Program-made: the position numbers and the translations under genes
NCBI GenBank assembly: GCA_013373625.1
Contig: JABXHM010000062.1
Span: 1 to 64,000 of the forward strand
DNA length: 64,000 nucleotides
Reading direction: 5' to 3'
Source of the DNA: Alteromonadaceae bacterium
GTDB lineage: Bacteria > Pseudomonadota > Gammaproteobacteria > Enterobacterales > Alteromonadaceae
Notes under the pieces: model-generated
Databases searched by the model: none
The model's input: the letters and a program-made list of their open reading frames with translations, nothing else
What the model was told of the DNA's origin: nothing
Part shown: positions 35,344 to 44,864 of the stretch, piece by piece
Layout: the number at the start of each line of letters is the position of its first letter
Position numbering within the stretch: position 1 is the first letter of the stretch

Positions 35344-38300
35344 TTACAACGTGAAGTTAACGCCCATAAAGAATGTCCGACCGCGAGGACCAGTTGGCCA
35401 GGCTTCCTGTGTGGCAAACGGTTTTTCGTTAGTGATGTTGTTAACCCCACCGAATACGGCCAGATTGTCATCAACCTGATAATTCACGTTATAGTCATGA
35501 ATAACAGTGCTACCGAAGAAACCGCTGGCATCACCGTAAATTTTGTTAGCATCACCCAAACCGAGGGAGCTCTCTACCTCACCGTAGGCCTGACGGCTTT
35601 GATAAGTGGTTTGGATGGCCATGTTCAGATCGCCGTGAGTCCAGCTAAACTGAACATTGCCCGCCGTTTTTGGAGACTGGATTTCTTCCAGGCCCACATC
35701 GTTATCGGCAGGATCTGTAGGGTTAAAGTAACGGTTTAGCGATTTCTGACGGGTACCCACAACCTTAATACCAAAATCATTTTCGCCCACAGTAAACATA
35801 TAGTTTGCTGAGAAATCGATACCTTCGGCTTCGACACGGGCGAAGTTAATTTCACCAGTCGTTAAGTCATTTAAGCCCCCATCAGCGCGACGTCCAAACT
35901 GGCTACAAAAACCGAGAGCAGGATAGTTTGGCGAGTCATAACAACCGTCCAAAATATCGCTCGCGTTTACAGCAGAGATGGCATCTTCGATTTCCACGTT
36001 CCAGTAATCGGCGGTGAGTGTTAACCCTTCAATAAAACTGGGTCTGAATACTGCACCAAATGTCACGGTTTCTGCAGTTTCAACGTCCAGTTCGGTATTA
36101 CCGCCTGATGTACCGGAGAAGCGGGCCGATAAAGGGTTTATCCAAATATAGTTACCATCTGCATCCAGAATGTCAGATACCGGAACCCCCGCTGCCTGTA
36201 AACCGGCCACACAGTTTGCCTGACGCGATGTGGTACCTGTATTGATATTAGCCGGGTCGCAAGGGTCTTCATCCAGATCAACAGTAATTGGTAACTGAGG
36301 ATCAAACAATTCTGTAATGTTAGGTGCACGTACCGCTTCAGACACAGTACCCCGTAAGTTTAAGTCTTCTACCGGGCTGTATGACACACCTACCTTCCAG
36401 GTAGTGGTTTGGCCAAGGGTAGAGTAGTCAGATACGCGAACAGCACCGTCCACGGTAAATTCGTAGGCAAAGGCTCTGTCCATAAAGATCGGCAGGCGTA
36501 CTTCTAAAAAGGCGTCGATGACATCGTACTCACCTTTGGTATTATACTGGCGCACATTGTCTATGCCGGTTAAGAAATTTAACCAGGGCGACACCGTGCT
36601 AACCTGCTGGCCTGCTGTATAGGGTGTACCTTCTGGCAGTATACCGCGGGCTAGTGGGTCAAGCTGGTTATCACTCGTTTCTTCGCGATACTCAATGCCG
36701 GTAGCATAACCTAACGAACCGTCCAGCACGCTATCAAGAAACTCAAACTGACCTACACCGGTAAGGCTAACCACAGTTTGGTCAACGAATAACTCATCCT
36801 GCATTCTGGCAGTAATAAAATCCTGTGCTTCCTGGCTGGCAGCAAACAAGCCGAAAGGGTTAAGCGGCGCACACTGGCCATCGCCAGGTGTAAAGGTGTA
36901 ATAGCGGTCACTGGAGTAAGCGCCGTCCGCATAGCCATTGCCGCCTACAAAGTAATCAATTTCGTACGCTGCGGTTGGGTCGAGATCAGAGCGGCATACC
37001 GGGTTGCCATCCGGACCGGTGGTTACATCCATCGCCGCAAATACTCTGTCGGTTATTTGTTCAGAGTAATTAGTTGTGTTAGTGAATCTACCATAGTTGA
37101 CGGAAAACTCTAATGAGTGATCGTAGGCGTAATCCCACGTTAAACCACCTACAAAACGATGGGTTTCACGAATATACTGAGTTTCATCGTCATCCCAGCC
37201 TATAGCATCCTGGGTTAACAACAGGCCGCCGGTCTGGGCAACTACTGGCTGCATTTGGTCAGGAATAAACGGGTTGTCAGCCTGAATAAACAGGGTGTCG
37301 TAGTAAGAGTCATATTCGGCATAATAATTGGTTTCTGCTCTTACATATTTGGCTTCGAAGAACCCATTGAGTTCGTCAGTAATCTGGTAATTACCGTTTA
37401 AATTAAGAATCAATTTATCGGTATTAGGCATTAAAGTATCGTTATCAAAATTAAACTTTGCGCCGTTACCACCACTACTTAATAAGCTGTTATATATAGG
37501 ACCGTCCTGGTTAACGCTAACGGTGCCATCCGGATTGGTGATCCAGCAGCCGGCCAGGTAACCGGTACGACCCGCCAGTGACTCCTGACAGTCGGCAATA
37601 CCGTTATTGTTAATATCGACATAAGTGGTGCTACGACCACCGAAGGTGGGTGCGATTGAGCCTTCGTTAGAGGTTAGCCAGTAGCGTATGTCGCTGGCCA
37701 GAATTCGGGTATCATCGTCAGGGCTGGTGGGTACGACTGACGATAAACCATTGTTACGCGACCAGCTTCGATCGCCGTGTAAGAGCTCTTCTTCTTGCTC
37801 CAACGATGCGGTGAAAACAATATTACCTTTACCGCCGTCAAAGTTTTTACCAAAAGCCGTATCTAACGCAAATGAACTACCGCCAGATGACTCTGGCACA
37901 GCACCTGTTGCATTAATTTGCACACCTTCAAAGTCGTCTTTTAAGATAAAGTTAACCACACCGGTTACGGCATCAGCACCGTATACCGCAGAAGCACCAC
38001 CTGTGGTCACTTCAACACGTTCAACCAGTGCTCTTGGAATGCTACCAACATCAACAGCCTGAGAACCACGGAAACCTGCTACATGACGGCGGCCATTAAC
38101 CAGAACCAGCGTTCTGTCGGCACCAAGACCTCTTAAATTAAGCGAGTTTGAACCGGGATCGTTTGTTGCACTGGTGTTAGAGTTTTCTGACGTGACAGAG
38201 CCGATCAACGCAGGAATATCGTTAACGATGTCAGCCAGGTTTAGTTCACCTGACATGGCAATGTCTTTGGCACTTAAAGATTGAACCGGTACCGAGGAAA

Positions 38301-38481
38301 TGATATTGGGATCGGTAGGAATTCGCGATCCGGTAATATCGATAACTTCGACCGCTTGTAATTCTTCTTCCTGAGACTCCTGTGCAATCGTATTGCCTGC
38401 GTAACTCAGTCCGAGTGCAGTTGCGATGCATAACGAAACGGCAGAGCGCTTTGCGTTATGTTGATGCTTGTGTGTACCCAT
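35344..38481 (-). CDS. TonB-dependent receptor, 1045 residues
   Basis: A signal peptide (cleavage near residue 34, after NTIAQ) precedes a TonB-box-like stretch VEVIDITGSRI, a plug domain (SNSLNLRGLGADRTLVLVNGRRHV, RVEVTTGGASAVYGADAVTGVVNFI) and a 22-strand-type barrel ending GRTFFMGVNFTL. This subtype of large receptor with the LRGLGADRTLVLVNGRR plug is common in Alteromonadales and Sphingomonadales and often linked to glycan or peptide uptake; the ligand is not readable. The next gene upstream on the same strand encodes a TPR-sulfotransferase, a recurrent pairing in these groups. Tandem terminators follow. Confidence 0.94.
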   Translation of the reverse strand: MGTHKHQHNAKRSAVSLCIATALGLSYAGNTIAQESQEEELQAVEVIDITGSRIPTDPNIISSVPVQSLSAKDIAMSGELNLADIVNDIPALIGSVTSENSNTSATNDPGSNSLNLRGLGADRTLVLVNGRRHVAGFRGSQAVDVGSIPRALVERVEVTTGGASAVYGADAVTGVVNFILKDDFEGVQINATGAVPESSGGSSFALDTAFGKNFDGGKGNIVFTASLEQEEELLHGDRSWSRNNGLSSVVPTSPDDDTRILASDIRYWLTSNEGSIAPTFGGRSTTYVDINNNGIADCQESLAGRTGYLAGCWITNPDGTVSVNQDGPIYNSLLSSGGNGAKFNFDNDTLMPNTDKLILNLNGNYQITDELNGFFEAKYVRAETNYYAEYDSYYDTLFIQADNPFIPDQMQPVVAQTGGLLLTQDAIGWDDDETQYIRETHRFVGGLTWDYAYDHSLEFSVNYGRFTNTTNYSEQITDRVFAAMDVTTGPDGNPVCRSDLDPTAAYEIDYFVGGNGYADGAYSSDRYYTFTPGDGQCAPLNPFGLFAASQEAQDFITARMQDELFVDQTVVSLTGVGQFEFLDSVLDGSLGYATGIEYREETSDNQLDPLARGILPEGTPYTAGQQVSTVSPWLNFLTGIDNVRQYNTKGEYDVIDAFLEVRLPIFMDRAFAYEFTVDGAVRVSDYSTLGQTTTWKVGVSYSPVEDLNLRGTVSEAVRAPNITELFDPQLPITVDLDEDPCDPANINTGTTSRQANCVAGLQAAGVPVSDILDADGNYIWINPLSARFSGTSGGNTELDVETAETVTFGAVFRPSFIEGLTLTADYWNVEIEDAISAVNASDILDGCYDSPNYPALGFCSQFGRRADGGLNDLTTGEINFARVEAEGIDFSANYMFTVGENDFGIKVVGTRQKSLNRYFNPTDPADNDVGLEEIQSPKTAGNVQFSWTHGDLNMAIQTTYQSRQAYGEVESSLGLGDANKIYGDASGFFGSTVIHDYNVNYQVDDNLAVFGGVNNITNEKPFATQEAWPTGPRGRTFFMGVNFTL

Positions 38482-38714
38482 GGTGGTTTCCTCAACAACT
38501 TATTTTATTATGCTTTTTATATGAATAAGCAAATGACACAGCATACTTTATGCCAGTGTGAACAATTCCGCTGAGGGCGCAATATACGCGCAGTGGCAAG
38601 ACCAGTTGTCTCAAGATTGCTTATTTATAGAGCAACGCTTTGCACTGCAATAGTGCGCAAAGTGTTATTGCATGGCAGGATCGTTAACTATTTATAGAAA
38701 ATGGTTTTAGAGAG

Positions 38715-40517
38715 TTACCCTGGCGAGCAGCTTTGCTCCAATACTGAGCGTGACAGGCTTTCTTGTAGTTCACTGAGATAAGGTGCTAGCGGTTCCCAGG
38801 CACCAAGTCCTTTAGTATTAATGGGCTGTCTTACCTGCTCGCTGCTCGCGGTATGAATAGCTCTGTCAGTGTTATGAAAGTTCAGACAATCTTGTTCGTA
38901 GTTTACGCCGACATGCTGCAATATTTGTGCGATGTGCTTCTGCGGCGAGTGAACCAGCGCTTCGTATTGCACGGTTAATACCTTGCCTGGTAATACCGTT
39001 GCCCAGTGGTCCATTAAGCTAATATAAGCATTATAGGTTGCGCCGATGTGCTTAAGGTTGTAGCTAAAATCTACGCCCGAATGAAAATATTGTTTATAAA
39101 GGCTCAGTCCGCAGTCCATGGGGTTACGCCTTACATCAATGATCACGGCGTGTGGCAGAATTTTGTGGATAAGCCCTATCAGCCTGAAATTAAAGGGTTG
39201 TTTGTCGGTAAAAAACTGGCAGTTGGTAGAGCGGAATAATGCGCCCTGGTCGATATACGCCTGACCAAAGTGCGACAATGCTTCAGGCGTGAATTTACCA
39301 ATAGCCTCTGACAGGCCAGCGTTATGGTGTTGCAGCGCATACTGGTGCGCATTGCTTTCAATACAGGGTAGAGTAGGCTGCTCTATGGTGCCTTCAATTT
39401 CGCTGTGACTGGCAAGCATTTGTTCAATGAGTGTAGAACCAGAGCGTGGCAGACCCACAATAAATATCGGTACACAAGCCTTATTAACGCGACTGGCCTG
39501 TGTTGAAAGCACTTCCTGAGTATAGGACTTCATGCGCACTGCAAATTCGTTTTGCATAAGCTCCGGTCGATAATGAGCAGAATCTGTAAGCTGGTTTGCG
39601 TTGTTGTACAGCGACATGGTTTGCGCCGGGGTGCTGGTGTTTTCACTCAGTTTTGCAAGGGCAAAAGCCGCGACACTTTTTACCTGTTCAGGTACATTGG
39701 TCTGCAGTAGTGATTCGAGTTGCCGTTGATCATCGGCACTAAATACATAGTTTTTAAAGTCTGCCAGTGCCCACCATGCCTCAGCGTTGTGAGGGTTCGC
39801 CTGCAAGCTCGACTGCAAATATTGAATGCTCTCGCTGCGTCGCCCCAAAATACGCAATGCCTGACCTCGCCTTAAATCAAGCTGGCTCTGTTTTAGTTTA
39901 TCATTACCACTGTAAGCGTTAGCTCGCTGACAACATTCGAGTAGCTCGTTATACTGGCCATACTTAAAGAACAGTCCAATAAGCGCCCATAAGGTATCAA
40001 AACACTCATCCAGTTCGGCTAACCCTTTTGCTGCAACGATGGACTTCGCAAAGTATCCGGCTTTTATATAACTGTCTGATAACAGTTTGCGCAGGGTTAA
40101 ATTAGCCGGCATATGCACAACAGCCTGCTCCAGTATACTGATACTTTGCAGCGGCATATTATTGGCCAGAGCGATACTCGCCAGGGTAAAACAGGCTTTA
40201 GGATGATGCGCTTGCTTGTTAAGCATCTGCCGGGCTATGTCGGCGGCAACATCAGACTGGTTTTGCTGCATACATTGCTGAATGCGCTGAAAGTCCTGTT
40301 GCAATGGATCGACGTTATCGGCGTGTTGAGCAACTTGGAGCGACTCCTTTTTATGCCCAACTTCGAACAAACATCTGCTGAATAGTAACCAGCCCTGATA
40401 AAATTTCGGATGTTGCTGTACGGTCTGATACAACAGCTTGATTGCGTCGGTAAGCTTGCCAGCCGCGATGAGTGTATTAGCCTGTGTTAACAATGACTGA
40501 GTAAGATCTTGCGACAT
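38715..40517 (-). CDS. TPR-repeat sulfotransferase-family protein
   Basis: Residues 1-330 are tetratricopeptide-like helical repeats (for example HNAEAWWALADFKNY). A C-terminal sulfotransferase domain starts at VPIFIVGLPRSGSTLIEQMLASH, the PAPS 5'-phosphosulfate-binding loop, with the later DVRRNPMDCGLSLY as the 3'-phosphate segment and YEALV following. It probably transfers sulfate from PAPS or acts as an adaptor on a protein or glycan. I take ATG 40517 (600 residues); a TTG five codons earlier is also open and neither has a ribosome-binding site. It lies upstream of the TonB receptor on the same strand, with a 233-base gap. Confidence 0.9.
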   Translation of the reverse strand: MSQDLTQSLLTQANTLIAAGKLTDAIKLLYQTVQQHPKFYQGWLLFSRCLFEVGHKKESLQVAQHADNVDPLQQDFQRIQQCMQQNQSDVAADIARQMLNKQAHHPKACFTLASIALANNMPLQSISILEQAVVHMPANLTLRKLLSDSYIKAGYFAKSIVAAKGLAELDECFDTLWALIGLFFKYGQYNELLECCQRANAYSGNDKLKQSQLDLRRGQALRILGRRSESIQYLQSSLQANPHNAEAWWALADFKNYVFSADDQRQLESLLQTNVPEQVKSVAAFALAKLSENTSTPAQTMSLYNNANQLTDSAHYRPELMQNEFAVRMKSYTQEVLSTQASRVNKACVPIFIVGLPRSGSTLIEQMLASHSEIEGTIEQPTLPCIESNAHQYALQHHNAGLSEAIGKFTPEALSHFGQAYIDQGALFRSTNCQFFTDKQPFNFRLIGLIHKILPHAVIIDVRRNPMDCGLSLYKQYFHSGVDFSYNLKHIGATYNAYISLMDHWATVLPGKVLTVQYEALVHSPQKHIAQILQHVGVNYEQDCLNFHNTDRAIHTASSEQVRQPINTKGLGAWEPLAPYLSELQESLSRSVLEQSCSPG

Positions 40518-40774
40518 AAGTTGGTTAACCAAGCAATGGAAGGTTATTTACTGAAAGAGCAAAAAAGGCTACCAGCTATTATTTCACTCTGCAACCAGGC
40601 CAGCAGCAAAGGAACATGGCAACGCAGATTGCGTTTCAAGCATGCAAACAGTCGCTGTGTGCCATCGGCTGACAAAAACCGGCTAAAGACTGCTAAAAAA
40701 GTGTTCCGCGAAGCTGAACGGGCCCTAATGATTCATGTTGCACAATCTTTGGCGCATATTCGTCAGTAACAACA

Positions 40775-41683
40775 TTAAGCCAAATGCTCATTGAAAAATT
40801 TCAGGGTACGTTGCCAGGCTAGCTCGGCCGCGTCCGGATCGTAGCGACCAGTGGAGTCATTATGAAAACCATGGTTGGCAGCGGGATACATGTGCATAAC
40901 ATAATCCACGTCATTGGCTTTAAGATCCGCTTCGTAGTCAGGCCAGCTTGCATTGACCCGCTGATCGAGTTCTGCCAACTGAATGAGCAGTGGCGCCCGA
41001 ATATTCTTTCGTAGCGTTTTAGCGGCTGGCGTACCGTAAAAAGGCACACCGGCATTCACTATATCAGGCACGGCTGCGACCAGCATATTCACGATGTAGC
41101 CACCAAAACAAAATCCCACGGCGCCAAGTTTGCCATTGCCTGCCGGATGCGCCTTCAAAAAGGTTGCAGCAGCAATAAAGTCCTGCTCAATGTTAGCCCT
41201 GTCCAGAGAGCGCTGCATTGTTCGACCTTCATCGTCGTTGCCGGGATAGCCACCAAGGGGGTGCAGTGCATCAGGTGCGAAGGCTATAAAGCCGGCTTTT
41301 GCGGCGCGTCGCGCCACATCTTTAATGTAGGGGTTTAACCCCCGGTTCTCGTGTACTACTAATATCAAAGGAGCCTTAGTAGTTAAATTACCTGGTGTAA
41401 CTAAGTAGCCTTTGCCTTCGCCATGGCCTTTTTCAGAGGGAAAAATTTCGTAGCTGGCTGTGATGTCTGGATCATTAAAGGATACCTGTTCGGCCAGGGC
41501 GTAGTTTGGGAGTAAAGCAGAAGAGAGCACCGACATACTGAAGCCCAAGGCGGCCAAACTGCCCAGTTTGGCCAAAAACGTGCGCCTGTCTATGAGCCCA
41601 TGGGCGTATTGATCATACCAGTCAAAGGCTTCTTGTGGGATGACGTGGGGTAATTCGTTTTTATTGTTCGCAGCCTGGCTCAT
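40775..41683 (-). CDS. Tat-exported dienelactone hydrolase-family protein
   Basis: The N-terminal DRRTFLAKLGSLAALGFS contains a twin-arginine motif (Arg33-Arg34) and a hydrophobic stretch ending ALA at about residue 64, so Tat export of a folded protein is likely. The hydrolase domain has VVHENRGLNPYIKDVARR, the cysteine nucleophile elbow GFCFGG, and the C-terminal AELDQRVN and NHGFHND, giving the Cys/Asp/His triad of dienelactone hydrolases. It hydrolyses enol-lactones or related esters; the substrate is unknown. No ring-cleavage pathway genes are nearby. Confidence 0.92.
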   Translation of the reverse strand: MSQAANNKNELPHVIPQEAFDWYDQYAHGLIDRRTFLAKLGSLAALGFSMSVLSSALLPNYALAEQVSFNDPDITASYEIFPSEKGHGEGKGYLVTPGNLTTKAPLILVVHENRGLNPYIKDVARRAAKAGFIAFAPDALHPLGGYPGNDDEGRTMQRSLDRANIEQDFIAAATFLKAHPAGNGKLGAVGFCFGGYIVNMLVAAVPDIVNAGVPFYGTPAAKTLRKNIRAPLLIQLAELDQRVNASWPDYEADLKANDVDYVMHMYPAANHGFHNDSTGRYDPDAAELAWQRTLKFFNEHLA

Positions 41684-42131
41684 AGCGGTTTACCTGTCGG
41701 TTACACAATTGATTAAATTTTGCTTTATACCAGTATGGGGCAAACACTCGCTGCGATCACAAAATATTTCGACATTCACGAAACGTGTGTTGGCGCTGGG
41801 GCCTGCGACACTGAATTTCCCCGGGGCGTTGAGGTCATCGCGGCCAGATTAGCAAAACAAAAACGACTATTGCGGCTTTCTGACTTCTTTTAATTGACTC
41901 ATGTAGCGGCAACGCATGGAGATGTACATCAACAATCTGTTGCTATTGAAAACAATTATCGCCAAAAAGAAAATAGAATGTAACAAAATTACAGCTGTAA
42001 CGTGAATTGCGCCATTAATTTGCTTTAAATGTAATTAAATTACGAAAAAAACTTTCAAAATAGAATTTATAGTGCATAATATAACCATTGAAAGGCAAAA
42101 CTGTTTATTTATTACATATTGAGGATTCATT
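41684..42131. other. Divergent intergenic region with two palindromes
   Basis: Two perfect dyads lie in front of the DUF3718 gene: TTACAGCTGTAA at 41990-42001 and GTAATT-A-AATTAC at 42031-42043. A possible -10 CATAAT follows at about 42075. The dyads are positioned like operators. The rest of the interval shows nothing recognisable. Confidence 0.45.
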
Positions 42132-42599
42132 ATGAAACTTTCTACATTAGCGATTACTTTTACACTTGCTTTAACTTCAGCACAGACGTTTGCTCAAAAA
42201 GTTGTTTTTAAGCCAGCAATGGACAACCTTGAGACTAAAGCATGTTTGACAGCTGCTAACGACGGCTACTTTGCGGCACGTAAGTTAATTCGTAAAAGCG
42301 GTTTAGACTTTGCTACTTTTTCTGCGACCGTATCTTGTAACGGCGTTAGCCTTAAAAAATTCGCTAGTCAATACGTTGACAACACTGATACTGCTGCCTC
42401 GTCGTTTGCTTTAGTTGCAAAAGATGGCGATGTTGCAACCCAGGCTTGTTTGGCTGCGTTATCTATTGGTGAAACTGAAGCACTTGCGAAGTTCAACCTT
42501 AAAGGTGAAACAATCTTCTGTAACAGCAAGTCTATGTCGACCTTCGTACGTCGCTATAACACTCAAAACGTAGTGGTAAGAGAAAACTCAGCAGAGTAA
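42132..42599 (+). CDS. Exported DUF3718-type protein with internal repeat
   Basis: A signal peptide (MKLSTLAITFTLALTSAQTFA) precedes two related units. Unit 1 has ACLTAANDGYFAARKLI...VSCNGVSLKKFASQY; unit 2 has ACLAALSIGETEALAKF...IFCNSKSMSTFVRRY. Each holds two cysteines that could form a disulfide. This matches my recollection of DUF3718, a family of unknown function in marine gammaproteobacteria. GAGGATT lies before the ATG. It is monocistronic. Confidence 0.7.
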   Translation: MKLSTLAITFTLALTSAQTFAQKVVFKPAMDNLETKACLTAANDGYFAARKLIRKSGLDFATFSATVSCNGVSLKKFASQYVDNTDTAASSFALVAKDGDVATQACLAALSIGETEALAKFNLKGETIFCNSKSMSTFVRRYNTQNVVVRENSAE

Positions 42600-42947
42600 T
42601 AATAAACTGCGGGTTTAATGGAAATAAAAGCTAATGGAAAGTGTGTCGGCCGCTGAGGCAGCGGCCGCCATAGCACAACCACAAATTGGCTGTTTTGTCG
42701 GACGACAATGACGGCGAAACATAAACAACCAGCAACAACCTCGCACTGCCATAAGTAAGTACAACCTTATGAGCGTTTCTTCCCGCTCACATATGTTCAC
42801 CGAATTCCGCAGTTTCCGGGCTACCGGCAATGAGGAACCAGCTGTTGCCATCATTAATCAATGTACGTTTTACCAAATGTTTATTGGTTCATTGACCTCT
42901 CTGACTAATACGTGTTTGCTAATTAATGTAGTACAGGTCAGTAACGC
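42600..42947. other. Intergenic region with a GC-rich hairpin
   Basis: GGCCGCTG-AGG-CAGCGGCC at 42648-42666 is a perfect 8-bp stem with a 3-base loop, about 50 bases after the DUF3718 stop and lacking a T run; it may mark the transcript end. Short open frames further on (42769-42951 plus, 42615-42854 minus) show no protein-like character. Confidence 0.5.
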
Positions 42948-43730
42948 TTAAGTAAATTGTACTGTGAAGTACAACCAGTAATCGTCGTATTTGCTGTGAA
43001 AAGTCGGTGTTGAAGCGCCACTTATACCAATATCGTTACGACTGACTACCTGAATAAACAATCGAGTCGCTGCACTTTGATCTTCGCCGGTTATGGTGAC
43101 TTCGCATTGTTTTTGTATACAGGTCACACTCACCAGTTCAAAGCCAGGGTCAGTATTTAATGAATAAATTAAATCACTGAGTTGTTGTTTGGCCTGTTGA
43201 CGCCACGCCAAATCCTGCTCAAGCGGAGAACTGGCAATAGGGTTATTAAGCAAAGCATTGTTTTTCGACACTTCTTCAAACATCCAGTCAGCCGAGTCAC
43301 CTAATTTTTCGCGCATACTGTCTTTTAAGTCGCGGTTGTGGTTATCGAGCCAATACTCCATCTCTTCCTGCGCCATCGGAAACTTTTCCATTGCTAATTT
43401 TCGTTCGACCTGAGCAAGAGTGGCTGCTACGTCGACAGGTTTTGATGCATCGGGAGTTTCTGAAGGCGTTGCTGGTGGCGTGAGACGGTCAGACGCTGGA
43501 GGCTGCGCTGCGTCAGCTGTAATCGACCTTGCCTCAGGTTCAGTTTGCGAGCTCATATCGCCAGCCCAGAAACTGGCTACAGTGTCAGGTTCACTGATTA
43601 GTTGTGCTGCCTCGGTTGTTGGCTTTATTGTGTTGATGTTGTGGTCTGTGGCGGGCATAAGGTATTGCCCGGCAAAAAAGCCAGCTACAAAGCCGAGCGT
43701 AGTCAGTAGTGCTGCAATTCCATATTTCAT
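42948..43730 (-). CDS. Unknown membrane-anchored protein
   Basis: This 260-residue protein has one N-terminal helix (GIAALLTTLGFVAGFFAGQYL), a low-complexity linker rich in S, P, T and A (about 50-100), a helical segment (about 100-175) and a compact C-terminal domain with two cysteines (VSVTCIQKQCEVTITG) that could form a disulfide in the periplasm. I do not recognise a family. The topology suggests an inner-membrane anchor with a periplasmic domain, perhaps a small envelope sensor or chaperone. It lies downstream of the EBD-GGDEF gene on the same strand, separated by 156 bases. Confidence 0.75.
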   Translation of the reverse strand: MKYGIAALLTTLGFVAGFFAGQYLMPATDHNINTIKPTTEAAQLISEPDTVASFWAGDMSSQTEPEARSITADAAQPPASDRLTPPATPSETPDASKPVDVAATLAQVERKLAMEKFPMAQEEMEYWLDNHNRDLKDSMREKLGDSADWMFEEVSKNNALLNNPIASSPLEQDLAWRQQAKQQLSDLIYSLNTDPGFELVSVTCIQKQCEVTITGEDQSAATRLFIQVVSRNDIGISGASTPTFHSKYDDYWLYFTVQFT

Positions 43731-43886
43731 TATTGCGTCCTGCGGAAATTGTTCAAGTGTTTGCCTTAAAAGGTGTATCTCATATCTGGCTATATTGCGA
43801 TATTCGCCGTGTTGTTCGCATGCAGGTGCACGGTTATTTTTATCCTGGGCATAGTTCCCTAATATTTACCGTTTTAGTGATGGTCA

Positions 43887-44864
43887 TTACGATAAGTTAG
43901 GTAAATCTGCGTGGTAGGTAATAACCTTGTTACGGCCTAATTTTTTGGCTGCATAGAGAGCCTTATCAGCCTGGCTAATTAGTATATCGCAGTTTGTGCC
44001 CTCAGTGATGGTAGAGATTCCCACACTAGCGGTAACACGGATTTCGTTAGCCAACCGTAACTGCGCTATTTCGGCTCGAATTCTTTCTGCCAGTTCGAAG
44101 GATTTATCGGCGTCAGACTCCGGCAAGATAACTAAAAACTCTTCACCGCCGTAACGGCCTACTGTGTCAGAACCGCGAATATTATTGAAGATACATTGGG
44201 CTAACTCATGGAGCACGTCGTCGCCGATTTGATGACCATGGTTGTCATTCACTTGTTTAAAATGATCGATGTCTATCATGAGAATTGAAAACATGCGGCG
44301 GTAGCGCTGAAACGAGGAATAGCATTGTTGGAGGCGCTCTATTATTGCATAGCGACTGGCAATGCCTGTTACTGCATCGGTATTTGCTTGCATCTCTAGC
44401 TCAAGTGTACGCTGCTTTACTTTTTCTTCGAGGGTTTTATTCATTTGCTCCAATTCGCTGCGCACCGCTTCGAGTTGAGTGTTGCGCTCCTGTAGCATCT
44501 CGATACTGGGTATCTTGATAAACGTTGGCATCAATCGCCACAAAAATATTGCGGTAACGATGGAGATGATGCCAGTTAAAAGTTTGATAACCCCTTCGAT
44601 AAAATAATAGCCGTGCCAAATATTTATAATGCCGATAAGGTGAGATGCCCCACAAAAAGCAATAAAACCGCCAAATAATACCGCCAGCCAGGTAAATCCA
44701 ATATCTTTGCGTTTATGCAGGAAGTAAAAAATAGCAAATGGGATCAGTGCATAGGCTATTACAGTCGAAATGTCGCCGGCGAGATGCAGAAACAATAGAT
44801 CGCCACGCCATAACAGGCAATGGCCATGTGGCATTAGACTGCCATCAAATAGTCTGTCTAACAA
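43887..44864 (-). CDS. Diguanylate cyclase with ethylene-receptor-type membrane domain
   Basis: Residues 11-115 form three transmembrane helices matching the ethylene-binding domain of plant ETR1: Asp31, Tyr38, Pro42, Ile68, Cys71 and His75 correspond to ETR1 Asp25, Tyr32, Pro36, Ile62, Cys65 and His69 with a constant offset of six. A coiled coil (about 123-158) connects to a GGDEF domain (DIDHFKQVND, GGEEF at 239-243) with an intact product-inhibition site RGSD (230-233). It should synthesise c-di-GMP, possibly controlled by a small hydrophobic ligand bound through Cu(I). The start is TTG 44864, with GGAGG 5 bases upstream. Ligand identity is inference. Confidence 0.9.
   Translation of the reverse strand: MLDRLFDGSLMPHGHCLLWRGDLLFLHLAGDISTVIAYALIPFAIFYFLHKRKDIGFTWLAVLFGGFIAFCGASHLIGIINIWHGYYFIEGVIKLLTGIISIVTAIFLWRLMPTFIKIPSIEMLQERNTQLEAVRSELEQMNKTLEEKVKQRTLELEMQANTDAVTGIASRYAIIERLQQCYSSFQRYRRMFSILMIDIDHFKQVNDNHGHQIGDDVLHELAQCIFNNIRGSDTVGRYGGEEFLVILPESDADKSFELAERIRAEIAQLRLANEIRVTASVGISTITEGTNCDILISQADKALYAAKKLGRNKVITYHADLPNLS

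Noticed and set aside
40509-40769. 86-residue plus-strand frame between the TPR-sulfotransferase and the dienelactone hydrolase
   Set aside because: It is a basic, low-information sequence with no ribosome-binding site or family likeness; probably just the upstream region of the TPR-sulfotransferase gene.
42769-42951. 60-residue plus-strand frame
   Set aside because: It has no ribosome-binding site and no protein-like pattern, and it ends overlapping the opposite-strand gene.
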